Positions 42,988 through 52,289 are shown, numbered from the stretch's first letter. The stretch is 64,000 nucleotides of DNA from Brenneria izadpanahii (GCF_017569925.1 NZ_CP050854.1:1798001-1862000), one strand, 5' to 3'. Notes: a model not told the origin generated them from the sequence alone. Made by a program: numbers and translations.

Positions 42988-44855
42988 ATCAACGCCCTTT
43001 TACCCATTCGGGGTTCCCAGTATCCAACTTCACCACGCTGCTGACTTATGAGGGTGAATTCGGTAAAACTGTTCATTGCCACCAGGCGGGCAAACATGCG
43101 TTCCAGTACGCTTCCCAGCAGCCAGGGGCTGGATCCGGAAAATGCCTGCTCATCCACGGTGAGCGTGATGCCCACGCCGCGAGCAAACACTATTGGACCC
43201 GGCTCCGGCACGCGACGGTGCACTGGCTCAAGCACACAGTGGCGAATTCCTTCGATCTGACGCGCTACCGGCGTTTCCGCAAGCTGGGCATAAAGACCGA
43301 GCAACTGACGCAACGCGGCTGCGCCTTCGCCGTCATCGCTATCCATCAGACTGAGATAGTTCATTTGCAACTGGCTGATAAGTCGCCAGGTGCTGAGCCC
43401 CTCCGCCAACGCTGGGCGAGGCGGCGTCGGGCCTTTACGCATCGTAAGCTCGCGTACCGGCAGGGAGTCCGGCATCACGAACTGACCGAGATCCTGTTGC
43501 AGCATCAGCGGTAAATCGCGGCTGGTGCACAAGACTTCGGCAGTGATATAGCGAAGTTCGTCATTCCACGGCGCATGATGTTCATCCACCAGCGAGACGA
43601 ACGTTTCTGACCCGACATAGCCGGTGCGAGTACCGTAGCGTAGCGCATGTTCGGAAAGCGCACGCTGTTCGCGGCGCAGCGAAAAATAGGCGCCGTAGTT
43701 GTCGCCATCGCGGGCCCAGGTACTCCAGAACGGGCGAAAAACCTGCTCATCGTGCAGCCCATCTACGCTGGCGTACAGTTTTTGCACCGCGAAAACTTCG
43801 TAATCCAAAGGACGAATATTATCCACGACCAGATGATATTCATGATGGGCGTCGCTGATTTTCTGACGCTCGGCCACTTTGGGGAACAGGTTGATGACCG
43901 GGGTACAATGCATCGCCAGGTGGTCTTTATCCACGACTCGCTCAAGCTGCTCGTCGGCTTTATCCAGTAAGATGATGATATCAAATGCTTTAACCTCGCC
44001 GCTTTGCGCCAGTAACGGGCGCAGGCCGCGGATGCTGACAAACTGGAAACGGGCCGGAAACGCGAAGTATTCATGCAACAGCCGGTAGCCGTCGAAGTTC
44101 CGCAAGTCGTCCGGCAGCAGCGCCTGATCGGTGTCGAAACCCTCCTGGCGCAGCGCGTCTTCGCCAAGGATGATGCGCGCCGGATTCGGCTCCACGGTCT
44201 GGCAGATGATGCCTACCTGATGTTCCATCAGCAATTCCAGGAGTTTCAGCGCCTGAATATCGGGACCGCTCAGGAAAAAGTCGAGACGGTCAAAATCGAG
44301 ATGCTGAATGTTGACCGCGCCGTCGCATGCCACGCGCACGCGTAGCGCGCTCACCGCGCCATGGTGGCCTAACCCAAGCTGGCCGAGCGGTATGTCGGCG
44401 GGTACGCCGCCAAGTTCCGCCAGATCGATGTGCAATGGCAGCAGCGTGACATCATGAGCCGTGGCGTAGCTACAGGTGACGCCGTTTTTCTTTAGCGTCT
44501 GGCTGTCCATCATGGTGCCGCGTGGCACGACGAAACCGTTGCTCAGATCGCCTTTGGCGCTGTCAGGGTGCAGCTCCGCAATTGCCATCGAGGGAGTAGG
44601 CGCCAGATAGTTGGGGGCGATCATTTCCAGTAAACGCTGGGAAAAACGTGGGAATTCCGCGTCCATTTTTAGCTGTACGCGTGAGGTAAGAAAGGCGAAA
44701 CCCTCCATTAAGCGTTCGACATACGGGTCCGCCACATTGATACCGCGCATGCCGAGACGCCCCGCCACTTTTGGATAGCGTTCGGCAAACTCTGCTCCCA
44801 TCTCGCGCAGATACGCCAGTTCACGGTTGTAATAGTCGAGCAGTTTACTTTCCAT
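42984..44855 (-). CDS. tssF: TssF baseplate protein
   Basis: A 623-aa TssF/VasA family protein. Hallmarks: LLDYYNRELAYLREMGAEFAERYPKVAGRL at the start (part quoted as YNRELAYLREMGAEFAERYP), the YVERLMEGFAFLTSRVQLKM region, and a C-terminal half with FARGVGITLTVDEQAF. ATG 44855 has GGGGTG just upstream; GTG 44861 overlaps the tssE stop and would add two residues. It pairs with TssG in the baseplate wedge. Confidence 0.92.
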   Translation of the reverse strand: MESKLLDYYNRELAYLREMGAEFAERYPKVAGRLGMRGINVADPYVERLMEGFAFLTSRVQLKMDAEFPRFSQRLLEMIAPNYLAPTPSMAIAELHPDSAKGDLSNGFVVPRGTMMDSQTLKKNGVTCSYATAHDVTLLPLHIDLAELGGVPADIPLGQLGLGHHGAVSALRVRVACDGAVNIQHLDFDRLDFFLSGPDIQALKLLELLMEHQVGIICQTVEPNPARIILGEDALRQEGFDTDQALLPDDLRNFDGYRLLHEYFAFPARFQFVSIRGLRPLLAQSGEVKAFDIIILLDKADEQLERVVDKDHLAMHCTPVINLFPKVAERQKISDAHHEYHLVVDNIRPLDYEVFAVQKLYASVDGLHDEQVFRPFWSTWARDGDNYGAYFSLRREQRALSEHALRYGTRTGYVGSETFVSLVDEHHAPWNDELRYITAEVLCTSRDLPLMLQQDLGQFVMPDSLPVRELTMRKGPTPPRPALAEGLSTWRLISQLQMNYLSLMDSDDGEGAAALRQLLGLYAQLAETPVARQIEGIRHCVLEPVHRRVPEPGPIVFARGVGITLTVDEQAFSGSSPWLLGSVLERMFARLVAMNSFTEFTLISQQRGEVGYWEPRMGKRALI

Positions 44856-44857
44856 GT

Positions 44858-45427
44858 TCACCCCGCGTCTTTCAGTTCAAAGTAGCCGTTTTCAAGATCG
44901 ACATCGGTACGAAACAGAAACTCCAGCGGATAGGGGACGCACCACAATCGGCCTTTGATTTCAATCGACAGTACGTTGTGCAGGTCAAGAGATTTCGGGT
45001 CGGAGATACAGCGTACCTGTAGCCCTTGCGGGAGGATGCGCGGTTCAAAGTGCAAAATCGCCTCAGTAAGTTTGCGTTGAATATCCTGCCATTCAATGTC
45101 AGACATTCGTTGACCGGCAAGCGGGGCGACACCAAAATTGAGCACTGAACGACGAATTTGATCCATACCGCTTAAATCGTGCTGCGCTTCATTGTTGATG
45201 GTGTTGAACAGCCATTGCAGATCGCGCAGCACATGGCGGCGCAGTGTGCTGTGAGAAACCAAGTTACTGTTGAGCGGCTCCTGACGTTTATCGGGCGCAT
45301 CGTCCGTCAGGCGATCGAGCAGCGATGGCTGCATTTTATCGCGCGCGCCAATCGTCTCCTGCTCGCGGCGAAACCGCCAGCCGCCGCGCAGCAACGCATT
45401 TTCATCTTCGCGATACTGCTTAGTCAT
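44858..45427 (-). CDS. tssE: TssE, gp25-like baseplate protein
   Basis: 189 aa. Belongs to the gp25-like family that initiates sheath assembly on the baseplate (SHSTLRRHVLRDLQWLFNT, RRSVLNFGVAPLAGQRMS, ILHFEPRILPQGLQVRC). The N-terminal extension (PSLLDRLTDDAPD) is typical of TssE. ATG 45427 overlaps the tagJ stop by a few bases; a longer frame from 45445 lies inside tagJ. Confidence 0.9.
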   Translation of the reverse strand: MTKQYREDENALLRGGWRFRREQETIGARDKMQPSLLDRLTDDAPDKRQEPLNSNLVSHSTLRRHVLRDLQWLFNTINNEAQHDLSGMDQIRRSVLNFGVAPLAGQRMSDIEWQDIQRKLTEAILHFEPRILPQGLQVRCISDPKSLDLHNVLSIEIKGRLWCVPYPLEFLFRTDVDLENGYFELKDAG

Positions 45428-46238
45428 GCCTGTCTTCATCCACACTGAATATTAAGCTATCGAGCGAGAGCAATGGAAACTCATCGCTGTCGTTGAGCCA
45501 TACCTTTTGACCGATCCCCAGGTACTGTTCTCCGCCGTTATTTATCGGTTCCCATTCAGTGGCGCGGGCCAGCAGAAAGCGGTCTTCGGTATCTTCCATC
45601 AGCGGATAACGCGCCGGAATCTGGCAAACCTGTTCGGTGCCGTCTACCAGTCTGACCGATGTATGTCGCCATACCAGATCGGTTACGCTCGAAGGGGCCT
45701 GAAAACGCATTTCTGCAATGGCGCTAAACGGCAGCCAGAAGTAGCGGCCGTTCACAATGACTTCACACACCGGTCCCAGGCGGGCGTCGCCGTCCATCAA
45801 CCAGTCGAAACGATGAACACGTTCTTGTGACGTTAGTTCACCAGGGTTGATTTCGGCTTCTGCAAACGCGGCTTCGCGTTGGGTGCTGGCGGTATCAGCA
45901 TTGCGGGCGCTTAGGGCGGCTAATAACGGGGTGAGCCATGGCCACTGGGTGTCTGGCATATTCGGACGGGCGCGCCCCTCCATGACTTCAATACGCCGTT
46001 GTTCGCCGGCAATCGCTTGTTCCAGCAGTGTGATGGTCGGTTTCGCCTGTGGTTTAAGCGCTAGCCAGCTTTTAAGTTGAATTAGCGCGCGTCCCCAATT
46101 TCCCGCCAGGCACAGCAACTGCACAAAGGCCGCGCGCAGGTCGGCGTTCGCGGGCTGGGTCTTGATGTCGTTTTCGAGTTGCGTCAGCGTATCGGCGAGC
46201 GACGTACTTGAAAGTTGTTGATAAAGAGTTTGCATCAT
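45420..46238 (-). CDS. tagJ: TagJ/ImpE-family T6SS accessory protein
   Basis: 272 aa, ImpE/TagJ family. A helical TPR-like N-terminal half (TQLENDIKTQPANADLR, LLCLAGNWGRALIQLKSWL) is followed by the conserved ImpE domain (HRFDWLMDGDARLGPVCEV, YFWLPFSAIAEMRF). In Pseudomonas the TagJ homologue binds the TssB sheath subunit and modulates TssH action. Two tandem ATGs lie at the start; the second has the better spacing to AGGAG. Located between the periplasmic protein gene and tssE. Confidence 0.85.
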   Translation of the reverse strand: MMQTLYQQLSSTSLADTLTQLENDIKTQPANADLRAAFVQLLCLAGNWGRALIQLKSWLALKPQAKPTITLLEQAIAGEQRRIEVMEGRARPNMPDTQWPWLTPLLAALSARNADTASTQREAAFAEAEINPGELTSQERVHRFDWLMDGDARLGPVCEVIVNGRYFWLPFSAIAEMRFQAPSSVTDLVWRHTSVRLVDGTEQVCQIPARYPLMEDTEDRFLLARATEWEPINNGGEQYLGIGQKVWLNDSDEFPLLSLDSLIFSVDEDRHD

Positions 46239-46252
46239 GGCTCCTGAGGGAA

Positions 46253-47218
46253 TTACTTCAGCGTGCGATACGCGCCGGCCGCCGGATCGCGAAGCTGCGG
46301 GTATAAGGCGTTGACCAACACAATGGTCAGGCTTGTGCCGGGCTCCAGCCAGGAAGACCAGACTTTACGCACTTCTTCCAGATGTAAACGCAGGTGCTCA
46401 TCATTGATAGCCTGATCGAGCGGGACTTCCACCGCCACGGTGCCACTCGCCTGCCAACTGTTAAGGTCTGAGACGTAAGGCAGAATCATCCAGCTTTGCG
46501 CCAGACGCCCGTCGCTTATCACCATACGTTCATTGTTTGCACTGGTGACCGTCAGGTTTCTGACGTCGGCGTTTTTGTTAAGCCCGATCACCGGGAACCC
46601 GTGAACGAAAGTCATGGCGATTTTCTTTTCACCGTCGGTGCTTCGTTGAGTGACGTCGTAGCGGCCGTTCAGCCAGACGCCTGCATCACATTTACCCTCG
46701 CCAGCGGCCGGAATAAACAGCGCTGATGTATGGGAGCCTTCTTGCCAGAAGGTGCGCAGGTAGCAACCCTCTTTGAGGCTGAATTTCAGCCACGGAGTCT
46801 GATCGGCGATGGGAGATAGATCTTCGACGCGAATCTGCCGCGGCGCCTGTTGTTCCACCGGTTCCTTCGGAGGGATAACCGGAGTCCAGTCGTTGGCTTT
46901 GGCGGCATTTCCCTGGGCGATCGGCGTGCCGTCTGGTTTGTTAAACTGCCAATGAACTACGTTAAGCGTGGCGCACTGGCTTTCCAGCAACGAGCCCAGA
47001 CGAGGCATAAAGGATTCCAATACGCTGATTTTTTTATCGCCGTTGGCCACAATGCGTAGCGATAGCTCTGCTGCGCACCAGCTTTTCGGCGTGTTGTCTT
47101 TGATGTTATCGATCCAGACATCCAGTTTCTGAGAGGCAGACTGAACGATCCGGTAATTTTCTGCCTGAGCGCCGGCGGATATCGCAAGCAGGGCTAAACC
47201 CGAAAGCCAAAGTTTCAT
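46253..47218 (-). CDS. Periplasmic T6SS-associated protein (candidate RtkS-like)
   Basis: 321 aa with signal peptide (KLWLSGLALLAISAGAQA). The mature protein has paired Cys (WCAAELSLRI, LLESQCATLNVVHWQF; GCYLRTFWQ, KCDAGVWLNGRYDV). Such a protein next to pppA recalls RtkS, a periplasmic regulator that supports PpkA in Serratia; this is an inference from position and topology, not from a motif. VasI/TagO-type accessory proteins are an alternative. Confidence 0.6.
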   Translation of the reverse strand: MKLWLSGLALLAISAGAQAENYRIVQSASQKLDVWIDNIKDNTPKSWCAAELSLRIVANGDKKISVLESFMPRLGSLLESQCATLNVVHWQFNKPDGTPIAQGNAAKANDWTPVIPPKEPVEQQAPRQIRVEDLSPIADQTPWLKFSLKEGCYLRTFWQEGSHTSALFIPAAGEGKCDAGVWLNGRYDVTQRSTDGEKKIAMTFVHGFPVIGLNKNADVRNLTVTSANNERMVISDGRLAQSWMILPYVSDLNSWQASGTVAVEVPLDQAINDEHLRLHLEEVRKVWSSWLEPGTSLTIVLVNALYPQLRDPAAGAYRTLK

Positions 47219-47239
47219 AAAAATCCTTGTTAACCTTAA

Positions 47240-48034
47240 TCAATCACGAAAGGGAAAATATTGTTCAGCGTCAGAAAGCGAATGTAACAGGGTGGTGTCC
47301 TGCGGTTCGCCAACCCAGACGGCCACTGCGCTGTAATTATCCTGTTTGCCTTGCGTCTGATGCTCATTTTTCAACAAAATCTGGTTCATCAGCGTCAGCC
47401 AATCCTGCGGAGTATTCACCATATGCAATGACTGCTTCATTTGCGCTTCGCTGACGCCGTGCCAGAAACCGTCGGTGCAGAGTAAAAAAGCATCGCCGTC
47501 TTCAATCGGCACAACGTCGCTATAGCTGGACTCGCGTCCCTCATCATCCATACCGAGGGCGAAATAGAGCAGGTTGTCGCTAACGCCATCGGTTTGGTGA
47601 CCGGCGTCTTTCATTTGCTGGACCAGGCTATGATCGGTGGTGACATGGTAGAGCCAGCCGCGACGAAACAGATAAAGGCGGCTGTCGCCCGCGTGCACCC
47701 AGTAAGCGAGTTGGTAATCCCGGTCAATAAACAAACTCACCAACGTCGTACCCATACGGTGATAATCTTTCGTCGCTTGCTGCTCGGTACGGATAGTCCG
47801 ATTCGCTTCGTTCACATATTCGCGAATGTACTGAGCATTCAGGTGATGATCGCCATCAAACTGTGAAAGGATGGTGTCGCGGGCAAGTTTCGCCGCCATA
47901 TCACCTCCTGGTAGTCCTGCGATGCCATCGCAAACCACAAAGCAAGCTGAACGCTTACCGATGACCTCACCGACCTGATCCTGGTTACTGGCGCGAGCGC
48001 CCTGCCTGGAAAGTAAGGCCGTTTTGATATCCAT
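47240..48034 (-). CDS. pppA: PppA, T6SS PP2C-type phosphatase
   Basis: 264 aa. PP2C metal-binding motifs are visible: ARASNQDQV, FVVCDGIAGLPGGDMAA, HAGDSRLYLFR, LLCTDGFWHG and KQDNYSAVAV. PppA removes PpkA-added phosphate from Fha and so turns T6SS firing down or resets it. The ATG overlaps the fha stop by a base (TAATG-type), indicating coupling. Confidence 0.92.
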   Translation of the reverse strand: MDIKTALLSRQGARASNQDQVGEVIGKRSACFVVCDGIAGLPGGDMAAKLARDTILSQFDGDHHLNAQYIREYVNEANRTIRTEQQATKDYHRMGTTLVSLFIDRDYQLAYWVHAGDSRLYLFRRGWLYHVTTDHSLVQQMKDAGHQTDGVSDNLLYFALGMDDEGRESSYSDVVPIEDGDAFLLCTDGFWHGVSEAQMKQSLHMVNTPQDWLTLMNQILLKNEHQTQGKQDNYSAVAVWVGEPQDTTLLHSLSDAEQYFPFRD

Positions 48035-49806
48035 TATTCCGACCCGCTTTGTGAGTCTTTGTACTGGTTCACTTCCATGTCATAGGCATGCAGGAAGGCT
48101 TCGCCAAACAAGGTATGGAAGTCGTCTTCAATTTCGCCCGCGGTGTCATTGTATTGACGAACAAAATAGTCCCACAGCGCCGCTTTGCGGCTAGCTGATA
48201 GCGACAGTCGCGAGGTGGCGCCATCACGTTTCGCCGCTTCCTCCAGCAAATCTGGATTAAACGATTGCAGCATGGCGGCAATAATGGCTCGAATTCCGGA
48301 AATCATTCCCAACTGGTGCGCCTGAAGGTCGATAAGCGCATCACGAACTGATTTTTTCGGCGGCATAAAACCCGGCATACGGGAGCCGAACATCTGCATC
48401 AGCACTGTCTTTCCTGAAGGCAACAGCTTGAAAGGGTTGTTGGCGTCATCCAGCACCATGGTCATATCGGCTTTTACGCCGCGTTTAAGAATAGAGCGCG
48501 AGGATAGGAGCGCCACGGTGCCCTGAGAAAACATGCTTAGCATTTGGCCGAGTTGATGCATGCTGTCCCGGTCAAACTGTGGAATCGGCTGCATATCGCC
48601 CAGTCCCATTCCTTCCAGTAATGCTTCCAGCAGTTCGCCTTGCAATACATCACCGCGCGCGGATGATGCCGCCGTGTGGCTCTGCGCATCGCTGGTGTTT
48701 ACCGGGTCGATGCGCAGGCGGCCTGTGGGCGCCTGGCTGACTTTACGTTGTATGGTCTGTGGGGTAGGCAGGGTGATACGGGCGTAATCCTGCGGTTCCT
48801 GCTCTTGCTCCGGCATCTGCAGCGATCCCTTCTCCGGCTCATCGCTGAATAAAGATGAACTATCCGCCGGGGAATAGGTGAGTGGCGTACTTTCTTTCAC
48901 CGAAGCGGGTATTTCATTATTCGCCGTTGTTGGTGCTTCAGGCTGCTGAACGCTTTGCGGTTCGGGTGAGATTTCCTCATCGCCAGGTTGCGCTAGCGGC
49001 AGCGCACCGCCCATCAGACCGAGTGGATCCTCGCTATTGGATTGAGATTTCCCGCTGCCCGCGCCGCCGAAGAATGCAAGTGGATCCAGCTCGTTTTCTT
49101 CATCGGTTGCCAGGGAAGACGGTGCATTGCCCGACGGCGTCAGCGTGGTTGGCGTGGAATCGTTGAAAATGCTGTCGGTCTTAAATAGTTCCTCGCTACT
49201 GAAAAGCTGGTCGGTTTCGACAGGTTTCTTGTCAAACAGCGGCTCTTGAGTATTGAAATGCGCCAGCGGATCTTCCGGGTTGCGCTCTGGTTCTTTCGGC
49301 GCGTTAAATGGATTAAGCAGCGGCTCTTGCGACGGCCTTGAACGTGTGTCGGAAATATTGTCGGAAATAGAAAACTCCTGCGTCAGGCTATCCCAGATCT
49401 CCGTTGGCACCGCGGTGGGGATGTTTTCTACCGGCGGCGTCTGTACTGGCCGTTGGACCGCAATATTATCGGGAGCCGGCTTAGCGTCCAGCGCCAGTTC
49501 GCTGACATGCAGACGATACTCATCGATGCCGAGGATATCGCCATCCTGCAGTTCAACCTGTCGGCCTCGTTCGAGGGGGAGGTCATTCAGCATCATTCGC
49601 GTCACATTGCCGCGATTGGTAATTCGGCACTCGCCATCGGCGGATATATGGACGATCGCTTGCAGCCGCGAAATGGCGCGGTCATTGTCCGGCAGAACGA
49701 GATTATTATCGGTGCCACGGCCAATAGTTCCCCCTGGCGGATTAAAATCGCAGCTACTCTGCGGTGGCTGATGGCCGGGTTTAGTGGTGATGATTGTGAA
49801 TCGCAT
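48034..49806 (-). CDS. tagH: Fha/TagH, FHA-domain T6SS regulator
   Basis: 590 aa. The N-terminal forkhead-associated domain covers about residues 1-100 (GGTIGRGTDNNLVLPDNDRA, SRLQAIVH). A long acidic/Pro-rich linker follows, then the TagH C-terminal helical domain (about 395-590: LLEALLEGMGLGDMQPIP, KLLPSGKTVLMQMFG, FGEAFLHAYDMEVNQYK). It is the PpkA target that licenses T6SS assembly, and TagF restrains it. ATG 49806 has AGGA seven bases upstream; a TTG at 49842 lacks one. Confidence 0.9.
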   Translation of the reverse strand: MRFTIITTKPGHQPPQSSCDFNPPGGTIGRGTDNNLVLPDNDRAISRLQAIVHISADGECRITNRGNVTRMMLNDLPLERGRQVELQDGDILGIDEYRLHVSELALDAKPAPDNIAVQRPVQTPPVENIPTAVPTEIWDSLTQEFSISDNISDTRSRPSQEPLLNPFNAPKEPERNPEDPLAHFNTQEPLFDKKPVETDQLFSSEELFKTDSIFNDSTPTTLTPSGNAPSSLATDEENELDPLAFFGGAGSGKSQSNSEDPLGLMGGALPLAQPGDEEISPEPQSVQQPEAPTTANNEIPASVKESTPLTYSPADSSSLFSDEPEKGSLQMPEQEQEPQDYARITLPTPQTIQRKVSQAPTGRLRIDPVNTSDAQSHTAASSARGDVLQGELLEALLEGMGLGDMQPIPQFDRDSMHQLGQMLSMFSQGTVALLSSRSILKRGVKADMTMVLDDANNPFKLLPSGKTVLMQMFGSRMPGFMPPKKSVRDALIDLQAHQLGMISGIRAIIAAMLQSFNPDLLEEAAKRDGATSRLSLSASRKAALWDYFVRQYNDTAGEIEDDFHTLFGEAFLHAYDMEVNQYKDSQSGSE

Positions 49807-49914
49807 AGCGTATTCCTGCCTGGGTATGTTATTAGCGCTCAAACGGCGCGGGTCTCAACGAGGCCCGTGCTGATTGGGGGCTTTTAAGGGAATAAAGCGG
49901 TTATCGGGAAACAC

Positions 49915-50595
49915 TCAGTTAAGCGGTTGGAGCTTATCAAGTTCAATATAACCTTGCGGATTACCGAGCAGGTCAGGTTTTTCCGCATCATATATTGCCG
50001 CCAGGATCCACTTATCGTTTATTGTTTTAATTTTTACTAATGGCGTATCAAGCGGGATTTCTGCACTTTTCTTCGCACTCTCTGACGGTGTTTCTTTAAA
50101 ATAAAGAGAGCCAATACCTTCTTTGGCAGAATAAGTTACAATGTATGGGTAGGCTTCACAGCCAGCGCTCTCTTCAAGTTTTTGAATATTGAATTTGCGA
50201 TCCTGCCCTGGCGTGAATGTCATTAGTTTGGCGTTATGATATATGTGATCGCATTCTTTTGTTTCAGAGAGATTCTCTACGACTATCCCACCCATACGTT
50301 CTATATGGCCTTCTTTATATGTAAGGAAATTATGTGGAATGTCTTTGAAGTAATCTTTCAATAAATTGTTTTTTTTCTTCTCTGTGTCCACATCGAGATT
50401 AATTATCTTATCGATGTGTGAGTTTTCGGTTAGTGAAAAATAGCGAAAATGCAAAACTGGGTTATTTTCGGTGGCCGAATCATTCCAGATTGGCAACCAG
50501 TATGCTTGTAATATACCATCACTTATTTTTTGAGTCGCAAGGCTTGATGGCGTAATGACAATAAAAAATAAGAGTAAAAGTGTTTTTCTGAACAT
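49915..50595 (-). CDS. Secreted partner of the DUF5675-like protein, probable immunity
   Basis: 226 aa with signal peptide (FRKTLLLLFFIVITPSSLA). Two Cys in the mature protein (TKECDHIYHNAKL, EESAGCEAYPYIV). It follows the DUF5675-like gene by ten bases on the same strand, the usual effector-then-immunity order. A periplasmic location would suit an enzyme acting on the cell wall. No family recognised. Confidence 0.6.
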   Translation of the reverse strand: MFRKTLLLLFFIVITPSSLATQKISDGILQAYWLPIWNDSATENNPVLHFRYFSLTENSHIDKIINLDVDTEKKKNNLLKDYFKDIPHNFLTYKEGHIERMGGIVVENLSETKECDHIYHNAKLMTFTPGQDRKFNIQKLEESAGCEAYPYIVTYSAKEGIGSLYFKETPSESAKKSAEIPLDTPLVKIKTINDKWILAAIYDAEKPDLLGNPQGYIELDKLQPLN

Positions 50596-50604
50596 GATAC
50601 CTCT

Positions 50605-51051
50605 TTATTTATTGCAGTTTACGTAACATGATGTAATCATGATGGTAAAATTTTCGATACCTTCTTGAGAGATAAGTTCTTTTAACTCTTTTAGTTTAAC
50701 AACACTTCCACCAATAAAATCATTTCCTTTTGTGCCTCCAATTAAAAGGCAACCATCTGTATTGCTTGGATAGTTTCCATTATGAATAAGAATATAACGA
50801 GATTGTGGTACGTTAGCATTATAAAGTAAAGGAACTGGGTTGTATGGTTTTACCGAAGGAATGTTGCTGTTATGCCATTTTATTTTATAGGATCCTTCAG
50901 GAATACGTTGTCTTAAGCCTGAAACGGTAGTGTCTGGCCCAGGTCGCTCAAGGATGTAGCCTTTTGTAGCGCTCCCTGAAATTTCATAAGTACTTATGGT
51001 TGAGTTATTTGTTTGCCAAAGTCTTCTTATTAAGATTACGCGATTTGCCAT
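50605..51051 (-). CDS. DUF5675-like protein, candidate T6SS cell-wall effector
   Basis: 148 aa without signal peptide. Begins VILIRRLWQTNNSTISTYEI, with YILERPGPDTTV, RIPEGSYKIKW and the core YILIHNGNYPSNTDGCLLIG. The His...Ser/Thr-x-Gly-Cys arrangement resembles the L,D-transpeptidase-like (YkuD) active site, as in DUF5675 proteins. Lying between a Tai4-like immunity gene, hcp and a secreted partner, it may be an Hcp-borne effector editing peptidoglycan. The family call is from motif pattern; the effector role is inference. Confidence 0.65.
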   Translation of the reverse strand: MANRVILIRRLWQTNNSTISTYEISGSATKGYILERPGPDTTVSGLRQRIPEGSYKIKWHNSNIPSVKPYNPVPLLYNANVPQSRYILIHNGNYPSNTDGCLLIGGTKGNDFIGGSVVKLKELKELISQEGIENFTIMITSCYVNCNK

Positions 51052-51079
51052 ATCCTGTTCCCTATTTATTTGATATTCC

Positions 51080-51445
51080 CTAATTATCCGATTTACCCTT
51101 AAATTTACTCATAAGATCCCGCAATTTTTCACTATGATAAAAGTCAATACATTTCGCCGTTATCATAGGCTCGCCAGATTTACTGTCATATTGCTTAGCT
51201 AAAAACTCCCTGGCCAGATTTCTTGTCGCTGTATGGGCCTCAAGAGAATAATCTCCAAACTCCAGATAGCCACTAGCAACCGCCGCAGCATCATTCTTGA
51301 CTTCTTCTGAATGATATCCCTGTGCCAGGCAAATACTTAATGCATAATTCTTAAGATACTCTTCCGGCGTGTAATCTACACGGCCAAAAGCAGGTGTTGA
51401 TAATATAGCTAAAATGGCAAGAATATAATTTATTTTAGAAGCCAT
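51080..51445 (-). CDS. Tai4-like (Rap-type) periplasmic amidase immunity protein
   Basis: 121 aa with signal peptide (SKINYILAILAILSTPAFG). The mature part has Tai4-family features: YLKNYALSICLAQGYHSEEV and ITAKCIDFYHSEKL with the paired Cys. Tai4 proteins inhibit Tae4 L-amidase effectors in the periplasm. No intact Tae4 gene is nearby; a decayed one lies beyond hcp. Similar in type to 52953-53393. Confidence 0.78.
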   Translation of the reverse strand: MASKINYILAILAILSTPAFGRVDYTPEEYLKNYALSICLAQGYHSEEVKNDAAAVASGYLEFGDYSLEAHTATRNLAREFLAKQYDSKSGEPMITAKCIDFYHSEKLRDLMSKFKGKSDN

Positions 51446-51602
51446 ATTGATGTCTCCGTTGCTTGAGGAAAATTGATATTAAACTCACATTTCCACTAAT
51501 TTTTTATCAACATAGGAAACAGGTATATTGATTTCTAAAAAACGCTATCATGCTTGTAGAAAATTGGGTCTTGTCACTTTTTGAGCTTTTATCAACAAGG
51601 AA

Positions 51603-51622
51603 GTGAGCCCATAGGGGCTCAC
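51603..51622. terminator. Hairpin downstream of hcp
   Basis: Perfect 8-bp stem GTGAGCCC / GGGCTCAC with an ATAG loop, nine bases past the hcp stop. The minus-strand sequence after it (TTCCTTGTTG) is only moderately T-rich. It probably stabilises or ends the abundant hcp transcript. Confidence 0.6.
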
Positions 51623-51630
51623 CGTACCGA

Positions 51631-52113
51631 TTAAGCTTCTTTATTTTCCTTGATATTCCAGCCAGCGCTGCTTTCCGCGCCTTTACCGCCAGAGATAGTC
51701 TGTTCCCAATACTGTTGTTTCACTTTCGCAGCCTGGAAGGCATAAGCAATACCAACCAGCTCGCCATCGTTAGAGCCTGTGTACTGAACGGAAGTGACTA
51801 ATACGTCTTCCAGGGTAATACGTGCGTATTCCACCTGTTGTCCCCCGGCCTTGCAGACAGATACTTCAACTTTGGTCAGGTGTTTACCGCTGGAGCAGTG
51901 TTTCAGGATAGCGGTGGTGGATTTGTCAATCAACGCGTTGATATGCAAATCGTTAAAATTCACTTTACCGGCGCCGCCGCCGCCGCCCACGCTCATATTT
52001 CCCGGTTGGGAAGCACCCCAGGAGAAAGACGTGATGTCAGTCCAGCCGGTGTGATTGGAATCTTTTGATTCACCGGTTACACCGTCAACTTTCAGGAACA
52101 TATCAATAGCCAT
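51631..52113 (-). CDS. hcp: Hcp (TssD) tube protein
   Basis: 160 aa, Hcp family: AIDMFLKVDGVTGESKDSNH, ITSFSWGASQPG, and a glycine-rich loop GGGGGAGKVNFNDLHI. Hexameric rings stack into the T6SS inner tube and also chaperone small effectors. The gene stands apart with long flanks containing hairpins on both sides, consistent with independent, high expression. Confidence 0.95.
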   Translation of the reverse strand: MAIDMFLKVDGVTGESKDSNHTGWTDITSFSWGASQPGNMSVGGGGGAGKVNFNDLHINALIDKSTTAILKHCSSGKHLTKVEVSVCKAGGQQVEYARITLEDVLVTSVQYTGSNDGELVGIAYAFQAAKVKQQYWEQTISGGKGAESSAGWNIKENKEA

Positions 52114-52227
52114 AATAATATCTACTCTTCGTTAGTGACAATATATTGCTTTCGGGAAAGCACCTATATGGCAAACAGGAAAGCATGGGGCTGAATAAAA
52201 CCGTCCATATTTTACCTCTGCCTCGTG

Positions 52228-52286
52228 ACTGGATGGATAGAATATCCATCCAGTAATATCAGCCGCTTGCTTATGGGCAAGCAGCT
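52228..52286. promoter_or_regulatory. Twin inverted repeats upstream of hcp
   Basis: 52228-52254 is a perfect palindrome with 12-bp arms (ACTGGATGGATA / TATCCATCCAGT) and a 3-nt loop. 52261-52286 forms a second stem (AGCCGCTTGC / GGCAAGCAGCT, one mismatch). They lie 115-170 bp before the hcp start. They could terminate upstream transcription, form a processing site, or bind a dimeric regulator. Confidence 0.55.
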
Positions 52287-52289
52287 AAA

